DNA of 64,000 bases from Polluticaenibacter yanchengensis (GCA_027854065.1 JAQGEF010000007.1:144911-208910); one strand, 5' to 3'. Counted from the first letter of the stretch, positions 35,890 through 45,190 are shown. Translations and numbers: made by a program. Notes: generated from the letters alone by a model not told the origin.

Positions 35890-37872
35890 TTACTTTTCAA
35901 AAACAACATCATCAATATTAATTCTTAGCCTGTTATTGGTGCTTCTCATAAAAGAAGTGTTTTCAATTCTAACTAAGATTTTATCAGTGGCTGCAGAAGT
36001 TACATTTACAGAGGCATTTGTAAATTCGCCTCTTTTACCTGTTTGTTTTCCTAAACTGGTCCAAGTACTTCCACCATCTTTTGATATTTTAACTTCCACG
36101 CTGATCTCGTTGTCCTGGTCAGTTCCTTCATTAAAGGTAGCGCCACCGAACTTAAAGTTTATTTTCTTCAAACCAGTAACATGAAAGTTGGTTTTTGCAA
36201 AAGATTCCAATGTGCTGGTTCCCCTTAATCTAACAGAGTTTGAACCAGTCTTCAAATCACTTGTTGAGGCACTGGAACCAGTAAAGATACCTCCATCAGA
36301 TAAATTCCAGCTTCCGGAAGCTAATTCCACATCACCAGCAGCATATCCATTCTTTGATCCCGTTTCAAAATCTTCTGTCAATTTTTTAGCTTCACTTCCC
36401 GATCCAGGATCACCACCAGGCTGGCCACCACCTACAATATCGCTTTCTGCACGGATCACTAACTGACCAACACCGCTGAATTGACTTACATAACCTGTAA
36501 TAGAAGTAGCTTTACCAACTGGTACGGTAATACCGGTAGCTACCCTTACAAATGTTAAGATTTCACCAGTAGCATCCTTAACGGTATAGTTAGTACCAGT
36601 AGCGTTTTCTGTACCTTTTGTTATGGTTACATCGTTAATTTTCACCAATGTTCCCATTAATGCATCATATTCATTTAAAGTTTGCAAAACAGTTTTTACC
36701 GGAGGCGTTACTGCTTTTGTACCAACGGTTTTTACTAATGCTCTTCCGTTAGCACCGGTACCGCCACCTAATGTTACTTGTAAAGTACCATTAAATGTAC
36801 CTAAAGTAGCGCCGGAAAAGTCAATAGTTAACTCAGTTGGGAATTTGTAATCGATATCAAATAAACGCATGGTGATACCTGCAGTCGCATCCTGTATAAT
36901 GATATTACCACTTGGTTCATTTAAATTATTGGAAATAGCAATGACATTTAATGTTGTTCCTTCCGGGATAGTAGCACCATCTTTTAATGCTCTTAACTCT
37001 TTAAGATTTTTTGGAATGGCAACATTAGAACCACAACGGGCATTTGTAAACTTAACATCGCTGGTATCACGGATCACTAATTGCTTAGTTGTTCTGTAGG
37101 CTGTATAAATGGCCCATATCTTACCGTTACCGGCAGCAGGATGTAAAGCAGCAAAGTTTGAATAAGCGCTTGTACGTACCATTACACGATTAGCACTAGC
37201 GTTTGTACATGGTTTAATATAACGCTCACCGGCACTTTTACTTAATGTGGTATCAGCATAAGGAATTTTCGTATCACCCAAATCAAACTCATAACCATCC
37301 AGTTCAATTAAAGTACCAAGATATTTATCCTGCATATTGGTAGTTAACTGGCTAACAGTAACCGGGCTTGCTGTTACAGGATTATTTAAACTTCCTTTTA
37401 TAATATAATTATCCAGCAACTGGCTTGGGATACCGGCTGTTGACGGGCTACCCGGATTTGTTAAATCCTGGATACCGATGGTAATCATATTATTATAGTC
37501 GTAAAGGTATAAACCTTTCGCCTTTACATAAATTTTACGGCCAACCGGATAATCGCCATACAATTGAGCCCTGTCCAGCGATAATGTTAAACCGCCTGTA
37601 GCATCCTGGATATAAATGGTTTTATACAGGTTACCACTTCTGTCATCGGCAACTACTACACCGGCCAAAACAACATCATCAGGAATGATAATACCTTGAT
37701 TTGAAGCAGTGATACGAGCCTTTAAAGCAGCTAAAGTATGTGTTGGTGTCAAATTAGGATCAACAATCGGATCCGGGGTATCGAAATCGCGCTTACAGCC
37801 TACCAACAACATTAAGCATGCCGCCATTAGCGTTAAAATGCTGCGATTGAATAAATTAAATTTTAATGTCAT
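35890..37872 (-). CDS. DUF5689 surface lipoprotein
   Basis: A 660-residue protein with a lipoprotein signal (LLVGC, Cys26). Residues about 45-285 form a DUF5689 domain (DVVLAGVVVADDRSGNLYKT, IYIQDATGGLTLSL). The middle holds two more OB-like segments with the same IQDATAGITMRL pattern, and the C-terminal part has a jelly-roll of the carbohydrate-binding/choice-of-anchor type (ADFETG-like start TEDFETGSKNGYAAG, ending INIDDVVFEK). DUF5689 proteins accompany TonB receptors and nucleases in many Bacteroidota. The gene follows the TonB receptor gene with a 33-bp gap, so the pair is an operon. It may capture a nucleic acid or nucleotide ligand at the surface; this is inference. Confidence 0.85.
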   Translation of the reverse strand: MTLKFNLFNRSILTLMAACLMLLVGCKRDFDTPDPIVDPNLTPTHTLAALKARITASNQGIIIPDDVVLAGVVVADDRSGNLYKTIYIQDATGGLTLSLDRAQLYGDYPVGRKIYVKAKGLYLYDYNNMITIGIQDLTNPGSPSTAGIPSQLLDNYIIKGSLNNPVTASPVTVSQLTTNMQDKYLGTLIELDGYEFDLGDTKIPYADTTLSKSAGERYIKPCTNASANRVMVRTSAYSNFAALHPAAGNGKIWAIYTAYRTTKQLVIRDTSDVKFTNARCGSNVAIPKNLKELRALKDGATIPEGTTLNVIAISNNLNEPSGNIIIQDATAGITMRLFDIDYKFPTELTIDFSGATLGTFNGTLQVTLGGGTGANGRALVKTVGTKAVTPPVKTVLQTLNEYDALMGTLVKINDVTITKGTENATGTNYTVKDATGEILTFVRVATGITVPVGKATSITGYVSQFSGVGQLVIRAESDIVGGGQPGGDPGSGSEAKKLTEDFETGSKNGYAAGDVELASGSWNLSDGGIFTGSSASTSDLKTGSNSVRLRGTSTLESFAKTNFHVTGLKKINFKFGGATFNEGTDQDNEISVEVKISKDGGSTWTSLGKQTGKRGEFTNASVNVTSAATDKILVRIENTSFMRSTNNRLRINIDDVVFEK

Positions 37873-37905
37873 AACTTAAGATTATAAAAAGTTTATTATT
37901 TTTTA

Positions 37906-40461
37906 TTAGAAACGGAATGTTACACTGGCAAAAAAGTTAGCACCATATGCGTAAAAATATCTTGGAGGAAATTTATTGACATCTTTTCCTAACTCGTCAA
38001 AACGCAATTGTTCAAACCCGCCGGAAATAATTTTTTTATTGTTCAGTAAGTTGTTCACACCAACATTGAATACGAGATAAGTTCTCTTGTTAGCAACACT
38101 TAATTTCCTTGGCATTAACCAGCTGTAGCCACCAAAGAAATCGACAGTGTATTGCCCATCAAATTTCTGCTGATTAACGATAGATTTATATAACTCACTG
38201 TTTTTGTCAATCGCATCTACAGCATCAGTTGTTCTTCTTACAGGGTTAAAGCTTAACCACGAATTATCGAAATAACTAGCTGTTAAGTTTACAAACCAGT
38301 ATTTAGGAGAACGGTAGCTCAAGCCGACACTATAAGCTTCCTGAGGTGTAGAAGGTACTCTGAAACCATCAGAATAAATTGTAGCCCTGCCAATAATAGT
38401 ATCCACATTATCAGAAGTAATTAAAGCTTTCTGACGACTGGTGTACAGGTAACGGCTTAAGTGTGCAGAAGCATTAACCGTTAATGTTTGAGTCAATTTG
38501 TATTCAACACCAATCTCAGCACCATAATGCTGTTTATTGATGCCGCTTAAAGCATAGTTTACAAAGTTTTGGTAGCCATCATGATAGAATGTCATTACAT
38601 CCATTCCATTTTGAAATTGGGTAAAGAAACCACCTAACCTGATTCTTAAGTTAGGAGAATTATGTAAGAAACCACCCTCTACTGTCTGAATATTTTCAGA
38701 TTGAACTTCAGGCTGAATTGAATTTCTTGTTCTTGTAGCTAAGAAAACATTTTCAAAGAAAGGCGCTCTGTTTCCTACAGCAGCATTTGCATACAAGTAG
38801 TTTCTGCCGTTAAGCTTGTAAGTCAAACCGGATTTGATCATAAAGTTGGTAAAACGCATTGTTTTACTCTTACCATATGAATTATTCTGGAACAAACCTA
38901 CCAGGTTATTGCCTTCTCTATAGAACTGGGTATGTGATAACTGACCGGCTACAAAGATGTCAACTTTGTTTAGTTTGTAAACACCTTGTGCAAATGCGGC
39001 GCCTTTAGTTAAATTGATATTATAATCATATCCATACTTATCGCCTACTCCCAATACAATTTTCTGATCGTTTAAGTCCCAGCGGTTAGCAACGTTATCA
39101 GAAGGAAATTGTCTTTCAGCAAACTGGTTCAGGTTAAGGTAGAAATCACCACCTAACAGATCCTCTACTCTTTTATAATAGTGGTTATCTTGTTTTTGAA
39201 ATTGAATACCACCCGTAAATTCTACATTATTGCTTAAACGGGTATTAATGGTAGAATTGAAATTAAACCTGTTGGTATTGGTAATACGTCTTTCCTGGAT
39301 GTAAAGAGAACGCTTACCAGTTACCTGTGTACCATCTGGATTTCTAACTGTTCTGACATTTGCATTGTTTACATCATACAAACGGTCCCAGTTTACTTGT
39401 CTGAGATTTTCATTATTCACCAATTCTTCGCGGATCTGGCTTTCTAAACCCGGGTCAGCTTTGTAGTAACTTGGTAGATAGCGATAGTAATCAGGTCTTG
39501 GATCGGCACTGTTATACCAGTCTAAAGCAGTCACGCTTCTCTCACCAAATGAATAAGCGACACCTGTATTTAAAGTAGTATTGTTATTAATACGGAATTC
39601 ATGATTGAGTAAAAACACTGGCTGGTTTGTTCTGCCAATGCTTGCATTTCTTTTCTTTCCGTTCTGCCATCCCCAGTTAGGATTATAGTAGTTTGTACCG
39701 GCTATATCCATCATTTCCTGCACGGCACCACCCTGACGGCCATTTTCTGTAGGCGCACCAAAAGCGGTTAATGATAATAAATGCCTGCTGTTTATCTTTT
39801 TGTCAATTGCTGCAAACCAGCCCCATCCATCATAGTAAGTACCTGGTACATATCCTTCACCTGCCCAGCGACGGCTGCCACTTAATGAAAATGCCCAGCC
39901 ACGCTTGCTCAAGCCGGTAGAATGGGTAAACATGATCCTGTTATTGTAGTTACGGTTACTTGCAGCATAACTTACACTTGTCTGAGCACGTTGTTTACTT
40001 GCCCTTACATCTATGTTAGTAGCACTACCAATATCGCCAAAAGCGAATGTCGTAGGTTTTAATCCAAAACTAACATCCCGGTTGCGCATAACATCGTTTA
40101 AACCACCCCATAAACCATAAGGTGTAAAACCGTTATCCAGGTTATCCATTGGAATACCGTTCATGTAAGTTGAGAACTCTTCATTATTGTATCCGCGAAT
40201 ACGGAACCTGCTTGCGCTCCAGTTAAAAGTCGCAGCATTAAAGTAAGGATCTCTACCAGCTGATAATGCAGAAGAAATATTCTGCCCACCCCCATCACCA
40301 AAGTCATTATCATCTAATGTAACTGTAGGAATATTATCCAACAAGTTTTCCTTTAACTCATTGAACAATGAGTCCTTTCTGGTTTTGGTTGTGTCTGTTT
40401 GAGAAAAAGCCTGAGTAACGCTAAATACTCCAGCCAACAAAAGCAGTCTTTTTACTACCAT
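37906..40461 (-). CDS. TonB-dependent outer membrane receptor
   Basis: An 851-residue outer membrane protein from the ATG at 40461, where the signal peptide starts (KRLLLLAGVFSVTQAFSQ). A longer frame upstream has no such feature. The plug domain covers about residues 45-190 (RFRIRGYNNEEFSTYMNGIP, NDVMRNRDVSF), with a beta-barrel after that and a C-terminal Phe (FFASVTFRF), the usual barrel-assembly signal. It has no N-terminal carboxypeptidase-like domain and no SusD partner; instead a DUF5689 lipoprotein follows. It imports a ligand using energy from TonB. The divergent nuclease suggests nucleic-acid-derived ligand, which is not proven. Confidence 0.9.
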   Translation of the reverse strand: MVVKRLLLLAGVFSVTQAFSQTDTTKTRKDSLFNELKENLLDNIPTVTLDDNDFGDGGGQNISSALSAGRDPYFNAATFNWSASRFRIRGYNNEEFSTYMNGIPMDNLDNGFTPYGLWGGLNDVMRNRDVSFGLKPTTFAFGDIGSATNIDVRASKQRAQTSVSYAASNRNYNNRIMFTHSTGLSKRGWAFSLSGSRRWAGEGYVPGTYYDGWGWFAAIDKKINSRHLLSLTAFGAPTENGRQGGAVQEMMDIAGTNYYNPNWGWQNGKKRNASIGRTNQPVFLLNHEFRINNNTTLNTGVAYSFGERSVTALDWYNSADPRPDYYRYLPSYYKADPGLESQIREELVNNENLRQVNWDRLYDVNNANVRTVRNPDGTQVTGKRSLYIQERRITNTNRFNFNSTINTRLSNNVEFTGGIQFQKQDNHYYKRVEDLLGGDFYLNLNQFAERQFPSDNVANRWDLNDQKIVLGVGDKYGYDYNINLTKGAAFAQGVYKLNKVDIFVAGQLSHTQFYREGNNLVGLFQNNSYGKSKTMRFTNFMIKSGLTYKLNGRNYLYANAAVGNRAPFFENVFLATRTRNSIQPEVQSENIQTVEGGFLHNSPNLRIRLGGFFTQFQNGMDVMTFYHDGYQNFVNYALSGINKQHYGAEIGVEYKLTQTLTVNASAHLSRYLYTSRQKALITSDNVDTIIGRATIYSDGFRVPSTPQEAYSVGLSYRSPKYWFVNLTASYFDNSWLSFNPVRRTTDAVDAIDKNSELYKSIVNQQKFDGQYTVDFFGGYSWLMPRKLSVANKRTYLVFNVGVNNLLNNKKIISGGFEQLRFDELGKDVNKFPPRYFYAYGANFFASVTFRF

Positions 40462-40623
40462 TTTAATTATTTTGGAAAATTGATGCGAAAGTAAAGAATT
40501 AATTTCAGTTACTTTGCTCAACAAAATTGATAATTTTTTCTTAATATGGATAAATTATTTTTAAATTAATATTATCATATTCATATTTTTTGCAGTTTTG
40601 TATAACAAATTTAAATATTAAGA

Positions 40624-41664
40624 GTGAAAAAAGCGACAACATTTTTTGTAAGCATCTTATTTTTTTTAGGAGTAACAGCACAAAAAAAAGATTATAAAAT
40701 TGCCATTGTAGGCTTTTATAATCTGGAGAATTTTTATGATACAGTCAATAATACGACTGTTAATGACGAAGAATTTTTGCCGGAAGGTCCGAGAAGTTAT
40801 AATGGTAAAATATATTGGGATAAAGTAGGTAAACTGGCCAAAGTAATTTCAGAAATCGGTGTGGACGCATCACCTGCCAGCCCGGATGGCGCTGCCATAT
40901 TAGGTGTAGCGGAAATTGAAAATGATACAGTATTACACGATTTAATTAAGCATCCCTTAATTGCTAGAAGAAATTATCAAATAGTTCATTACGATAGTAA
41001 AGATGCCCGCGGTGTAGATGTTGGCCTACTTTACAATCCAAAATACTTTAAAGTTTTAGAAAGCAAACCGCTTTATGTTCAGTTACCTTATGGTAGTAAA
41101 GCCGCAAGTTATACCCGTGATATCCTTTGGGTAAAAGGGGAACTGGATGGAGATATCATACACGTATATGTCAATCACTGGCCAAGCAGAAGTGGTGGTG
41201 AAAAAAGAAGCGCACCAGGCAGGGCTGCTGCGGCCCAGGTTGCCAAAAACCATATAGATAGTATTAAAAACGCAGATGGCGCTCAGAAAGTGATCCTGAT
41301 GGGCGATTTGAATGATGACCCTGTAAGTGCAAGCGTCACTGATGTACTTGGCGCTAAAGGCAAAATAAAAGATGTAAAAGCCGGCGAACTATTTAACCCC
41401 TGGTATGAAATGTACAGAAATGGCATCGGTACTTTAGGTTATAATGATGCGTGGAACTTATTCGATCAGATCATTATTTCGGAACCATTCTTAAATAAAG
41501 ATCAGGCTGGTTATAGATTTTACAAACAATACATTTTTAACAGGGATTATTTAACTGAAAATATTGGCCGCTATAAAGGCTATCCGATGCGTACCTGGGA
41601 TGGTATGAGTTACCGTGGTGGATATAGTGACCACTTCCCTACTTATATTGTTTTAATTAAGTAA
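40624..41664 (+). CDS. Secreted endonuclease/exonuclease/phosphatase-family protein
   Basis: A 346-residue protein starting at a GTG (40624). No upstream ATG exists in frame, and a signal peptide follows at once (KKATTFFVSILFFLGVTAQ). EEP-fold motifs are present: FYNLENFYDT, the metal-binding Glu in GVAEIEND, HYDSKDARGVDVGLL, VNHWPSR, the Asp/Asn pair GDLNDDP and the terminal SDHFP His. All key residues are visible, so it should be active on phosphodiester or phosphate ester bonds. It is divergent from the TonB receptor/DUF5689 operon across 162 bp. Together these form a recurring Bacteroidota set that may degrade and take up extracellular nucleic acid. Confidence 0.9.
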   Translation: MKKATTFFVSILFFLGVTAQKKDYKIAIVGFYNLENFYDTVNNTTVNDEEFLPEGPRSYNGKIYWDKVGKLAKVISEIGVDASPASPDGAAILGVAEIENDTVLHDLIKHPLIARRNYQIVHYDSKDARGVDVGLLYNPKYFKVLESKPLYVQLPYGSKAASYTRDILWVKGELDGDIIHVYVNHWPSRSGGEKRSAPGRAAAAQVAKNHIDSIKNADGAQKVILMGDLNDDPVSASVTDVLGAKGKIKDVKAGELFNPWYEMYRNGIGTLGYNDAWNLFDQIIISEPFLNKDQAGYRFYKQYIFNRDYLTENIGRYKGYPMRTWDGMSYRGGYSDHFPTYIVLIK

Positions 41665-41686
41665 ATAGTAACTATTAAATATATTC

Positions 41687-41715
41687 AAAGCCGGTATCTC
41701 ATTGTTACCGGCTTT
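41687..41715 (+). terminator. Terminator of the secreted nuclease gene
   Basis: AAAGCCGGTA and TACCGGCTTT form a 10-bp stem with T-run after, 22 bp past the stop codon. Confidence 0.8.
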
Positions 41716-41877
41716 TTCTTTTAAAGCCAAAGTACAAGTTCAAATTTTCTAACCGCGTGCACAAATATCCCCCATTAAATACGGTAACCATTCATAAAAC
41801 AGGATTTCCATTCAAACAAAAACTGCATTTAATCAGTCCACTATTTATTATCTTAGACCAAATCAAAATAGTAGCAC

Positions 41878-42276
41878 ATGAAGCACTCAGTACCGGCAAA
41901 AGGCATCTTTTACATTTTCCTGTTTTTTGTTGTCATTATTATTGCAATATTGGCCCTTTTACCAAGATATAAAGTCTGGAGCCAGGAAATGGAGGGTAAA
42001 GCAGAGTTTGCAAAAGCAGAGCAGAACCGGCGGATAAAAGTAGAAGAAGCCAAAGCTAACTTAGAAGCAGAAAAACTAAATGCCCAGGCAGAAATTGAAA
42101 GGGCAAAAGGTGCTTCTGAAGCCATTAAAATTGAAAACGGCTCGCTTACTGAGCGCTATATACAATATTTGTGGGTGCGTCAGCAAGGAGATAATAAAGA
42201 TAAAACCGTTATTTATATTCCAACAGAAGCCAACTTACCAATTCTAGAATCTGTCAGGCCATTAAAAACGCCATAA
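41878..42276 (+). CDS. Small membrane protein like the coiled-coil tail of SPFH proteins
   Basis: A 132-residue protein with an N-terminal membrane helix (residues about 8-28, FYIFLFFVVIIIAILALL) and then a long charged helix (about 35-90) rich in Ala, Glu, Lys and Arg. That helix reads like the C-terminal part of prohibitin/flotillin (SPFH) proteins (EQNRRIKVEEAKANLEAEKL, AQAEIERAKGASEAI). The end (YIQYLWVRQQ, VIYIPTEANLPIL) also matches SPFH tails. The SPFH domain itself is missing. It could be a stand-alone membrane coiled-coil or a shortened member. Similar small proteins occur in Bacteroidota. It ends at a strong terminator. Confidence 0.8.
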   Translation: MKHSVPAKGIFYIFLFFVVIIIAILALLPRYKVWSQEMEGKAEFAKAEQNRRIKVEEAKANLEAEKLNAQAEIERAKGASEAIKIENGSLTERYIQYLWVRQQGDNKDKTVIYIPTEANLPILESVRPLKTP

Positions 42277-42310
42277 ATAAAAAGGCAGCTTGTAAAGCTG
42301 CCTTTTTATT
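42276..42310. terminator. Bidirectional terminator
   Basis: AATAAAAAGGCAGCT and AGCTGCCTTTTTATT form a perfect 15-bp stem around 5 bases. It overlaps the stop codons of both convergent genes. Confidence 0.85.
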
Positions 42311-43574
42311 ACTTATTTTCCTTTATAGTATATTCTCTAAACATTAAGCGAAGGTTCTGATCGCTTGTAAAGTACTTATAAATCCAGTTCACAAATACCT
42401 GTATCCTGTTTTTAACACCTACCAGTAAAAACAAATGTAAACCCATCCAGATCAACCAGGCAATCCAGCCTTTAAAATGTCCTTTATCGCCAGGAAAATC
42501 TACCACGGCCATTCTCTTACCAACGGTTGCCATAGAGCCTTTATCCTTGTATTCAAACTGCTCCGCAAAAGAGTGCCCTTTTCCACTAATAAAGTTTTTG
42601 GCCAGCAATTTGGCCTGGCTTAATGCAACATTTGCTACCTGTGGGTGCCCGCGGGGATATTTTTCCGTTTCCATATAAGCAATATCACCCAATACAAATA
42701 CACCATCAACCCCTTCTACCTGGTTGTAGCGGTTTACCTTTATCCTGTTACCACGAACAATTAAATCCTTGTCTATTCCTTCTATTAAATTCCCGGAAAT
42801 ACCTGCTGCCCAAATAACCAACTCACTGTCAATAGTATTGCCATTAGTGAGCGTAATAGTCTTACCATCGTAATCTTTTACAATAGTATTTAATTCAACA
42901 TTCACACCCAATTTTGTAAGATATTCCAATGAATGCTTAGAAGACTTTTCAGACATTGCGCCTAATGTTTTACCGGCACCTTCCAGCAAAATTATTTTCA
43001 TTTTACTAAAGTCCAGTTCCGGGTAATCTTTTGGTAATACATTCTTACGCATTTCTGCTATAGCACCGCTTAATTCCACACCCGTTGCACCACCGCCCAC
43101 TACTACAATTGTCTGCAACCTTTCCATCTCTTCAGGTGTTTTTGCCTGGAGCATTTTTTCAAAGTTGTTAATCAGCCTGTTCCTAAGTCCGATGGCTTCT
43201 ACAGAAGACTTCATTGGTACGCAATGGCTCTTTAAAGTTTCATTGCCAAAATAATTCGTATTTGCACCGGTAGCAATTACCAGTGTATCATATTCAAATG
43301 CACCAATATTTGTATTCACTACTTTCCTGCCGGTATCTACATTATTAATATTAGCTACCCGGACCCTTACATTATTACTTTTATGAAATACTTTTCTTAG
43401 AGGAAAAGAAATATTGCTGACATCAATACTACCTGTAGCTACCTGGTAAAACAGAGGCTGAAACTGGTGGTAGTTATTTTTATCTATCACTAATACTTCA
43501 AAACCCGGCTTATTATTGAGTGCCCGAGCCAATGCTAATCCTGCAAATCCGGCACCGGCAATTATTATTTTCAT
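42309..43574 (-). CDS. Type II NADH dehydrogenase
   Basis: A 421-residue NAD(P)/FAD oxidoreductase of the NDH-2 type. It transfers electrons from NADH to quinone without pumping protons. The FAD motif is IAGAGFAGLALA (residues 4-15), and the NADH-binding motif is VVVGGGATGVELSG (about 155-170). WAAGISGN and the FAD-contacting VFVLGDIAYMET follow. The C-terminus has a hydrophobic segment (AWLIWMGLHLFLLVGV) that anchors it to the inner membrane. Length fits the family. Upstream (43575-43901) is an AT-rich gap without genes. Confidence 0.92.
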   Translation of the reverse strand: MKIIIAGAGFAGLALARALNNKPGFEVLVIDKNNYHQFQPLFYQVATGSIDVSNISFPLRKVFHKSNNVRVRVANINNVDTGRKVVNTNIGAFEYDTLVIATGANTNYFGNETLKSHCVPMKSSVEAIGLRNRLINNFEKMLQAKTPEEMERLQTIVVVGGGATGVELSGAIAEMRKNVLPKDYPELDFSKMKIILLEGAGKTLGAMSEKSSKHSLEYLTKLGVNVELNTIVKDYDGKTITLTNGNTIDSELVIWAAGISGNLIEGIDKDLIVRGNRIKVNRYNQVEGVDGVFVLGDIAYMETEKYPRGHPQVANVALSQAKLLAKNFISGKGHSFAEQFEYKDKGSMATVGKRMAVVDFPGDKGHFKGWIAWLIWMGLHLFLLVGVKNRIQVFVNWIYKYFTSDQNLRLMFREYTIKENK

Positions 43575-43901
43575 TTAATAAGAATTTTCTTGAACAAAGA
43601 TAAATAACTTTCAATATTTTCTGAAAGTTTTATAATCAGATTTAACGCTTAAATAACATCAGTATTTTATGAAAAAATGCCAATGATATCTATCAAACCC
43701 ATTTCAATGATTCCGTATATTTTACTAACACTAACAGAATTAACAAAAACTGTACTATTAATAATTTAGATATACCAAATATTATTTAATGCTGCGAAGT
43801 AAGTACTAAAAAAATGAACAACTATACTGTAGTGTGTGAGTTTTACACAATAAGTATTTATAAAAAAGTGGGAATAAAATGGAAAGGAATAAAATAAAAA
43901 A
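43575..43901. other. AT-rich intergenic region
   Basis: No gene, repeat or clear hairpin is visible in these 327 bp. They should contain the promoter of the NADH dehydrogenase gene and the terminator of the SRP RNA (a T-rich run directly after the RNA on the minus strand). Confidence 0.5.
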
Positions 43902-44002
43902 TGTCAGGCTACTTACATCGCACCGCTACAACCATCTACCCTTGCTACCTTCCGATCCTGGGGGACTTCAACAGGAGCTGGTCGTGTAAGACCTGACGGT
44001 GC
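43902..44002 (-). ncRNA. ffs: Signal recognition particle RNA (4.5S type)
   Basis: The minus strand carries the bacterial small SRP RNA. Its hallmark apical domain is clear: CCCCCAGGATCGGAAGGTAG then CAAGGG, which contains the GGAA tetraloop and the internal loop that binds Ffh. Flanking arms GCACCG and CGGTGC close the helix. The RNA guides membrane and secreted proteins to the translocase together with Ffh. The ends are estimated: the 5' end from the promoter at 44002-44032, and the 3' end from the T-rich stretch after the GTCAGGCTAC-region arm. Confidence 0.9.
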
Positions 44003-44032
44003 AAATGTAGATGGTTATTTTGTATCGGCAAA
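44002..44032 (-). promoter_or_regulatory. Near-ideal promoter of the SRP RNA gene
   Basis: On the minus strand TTTG, 19 bp spacing and TACATTTG fit the Bacteroidota housekeeping promoter (TTTG-N19-21-TAnnTTTG) exactly. The RNA begins within a few bases downstream. Such a strong match fits an abundant stable RNA. Confidence 0.85.
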
Positions 44033-44074
44033 TTTTTCGGATTATTTTTTTGATATTTTTATATATCAAATATA

Positions 44075-44479
44075 TTATTTTTCAGCTTCGTCCGTATTGG
44101 CATCATTGAACCATAAAGAAACTTCCCTGTCAAAGCCGGCAGTATAATTAACAGTGAGTTCTTCACCCGCTTTAATGTCCCTGGTAGTGATAATGGATAT
44201 TGTTTCCTCACCATAATCCATAGCGTATTCACAGTTATTATTTTCATCATGGTTATACATACTTACATAACCTAATGCCACAATCGCTTGTGTTTCATCT
44301 TCGCCCCATTCAAAAATATAATAGAACAATTTAGTCTGCTCCACAATTTCCCGGTCTTCCGGGCTTAAAACTATTACCGGTGCAATTTCTATTTCGGTAT
44401 GGGCAGGTAGTGATTTTTTAGTAAAAACGCCCCGGCCTTTCGCTCCTGATGATGCTATAAACAAATTCCTGTTTCTCAT
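44075..44479 (-). CDS. SET domain protein
   Basis: A 134-residue stand-alone SET domain protein. SET proteins transfer methyl groups from SAM to protein lysines. Visible motifs: the N-terminal GRGVFTKKSLPA, the NHxxxxN-type core YNHDENNNC (residues 75-83), and the C-terminal ELTVNYT with the conserved Tyr. GYVSMYNHDE is the family's cofactor-binding turn. The target is unknown. Bacterial stand-alone SET proteins are scattered, probably by ancient transfer. It lies downstream of a small lipoprotein gene (26-bp gap) and just upstream of the SRP RNA on the same strand. Confidence 0.88.
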   Translation of the reverse strand: MRNRNLFIASSGAKGRGVFTKKSLPAHTEIEIAPVIVLSPEDREIVEQTKLFYYIFEWGEDETQAIVALGYVSMYNHDENNNCEYAMDYGEETISIITTRDIKAGEELTVNYTAGFDREVSLWFNDANTDEAEK

Positions 44480-44505
44480 GGTTACACAATTGCAATGTCT
44501 GTATT

Positions 44506-45108
44506 TTAATCTAAAATTTTTATTAAACTGTCAAGGCTTCCTGCTGCAATATTTACCTTATCTTTTAATTTTATCAGCGAACTGGTATCAAACTGGTTTA
44601 CCTGCTGGTACTCATGTATCTTATTAAGTGTAGTGGTTATTTTAAGTACTTCAAACCAATCATTCAATTCTGCAATAGCAGTATCCAACTGGCTGTTATA
44701 AAAACGGTATGACTGGATACTTTCATAATATGACCGTTTACTACTGTCTATCAGTAAATGCATCCTGCTTTTTAAAACGCTGTCTGTAATCTGCTCTATA
44801 TGTAAATTGGCAACATTATAATAGGTTTCGTTATGCCCGTTATATTTAAGAAAATAAGCATTGCTATCATTGCGCATTTTTTTAAGTAAATCAATTTCTT
44901 TTTCTATCTTATCAAACTGGGGGTATTCTTCCTGGAGTTCATTAAAAATATTGTCCAGCATATCACTATAGGTCCTTTTAGTAATAGAACTTACATCCAG
45001 TACTTTTTCCTCCATAAAAGACTCAGGCTTTGCCTTATCTTTTTTCTTGCAGGAAAAAATAAAAACCGATACCAGCAGAATTGAAATTTTAATTACATTG
45101 TTCTTCAT
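44506..45108 (-). CDS. Lipoprotein of unknown function
   Basis: A 200-residue protein with a lipoprotein signal peptide (LVSVFIFSC, Cys20) followed by a Lys-rich stretch. The rest is almost all helical, with heptad-like spacing of hydrophobic residues (IFNELQEEYPQFDKIEKEID, LLKKMRNDSN), so a helical bundle or coiled coil is expected. I recognise no family. It shares strand with the SET gene 26 bp downstream. An ACTAATTTAGTG palindrome lies about 26 bp upstream of its start codon. Confidence 0.78.
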   Translation of the reverse strand: MKNNVIKISILLVSVFIFSCKKKDKAKPESFMEEKVLDVSSITKRTYSDMLDNIFNELQEEYPQFDKIEKEIDLLKKMRNDSNAYFLKYNGHNETYYNVANLHIEQITDSVLKSRMHLLIDSSKRSYYESIQSYRFYNSQLDTAIAELNDWFEVLKITTTLNKIHEYQQVNQFDTSSLIKLKDKVNIAAGSLDSLIKILD

Positions 45109-45133
45109 TACTAAAAAATTCTTTTCAAATGTA

Positions 45134-45145
45134 AACTAATTTAGT
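45134..45145. promoter_or_regulatory. Palindrome, possible operator
   Basis: ACTAATTTAGTG contains the perfect palindrome ACTAATTTAGT. The same 12 bases occur at 62014-62025. It sits between divergent starts (45108 and 45240), a usual place for an operator. No regulator is assigned. Confidence 0.35.
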
Positions 45146-45190
45146 GTTGTTTATTGCAACATCTTATTGATGTTTTAAAAGCAATGTAGA

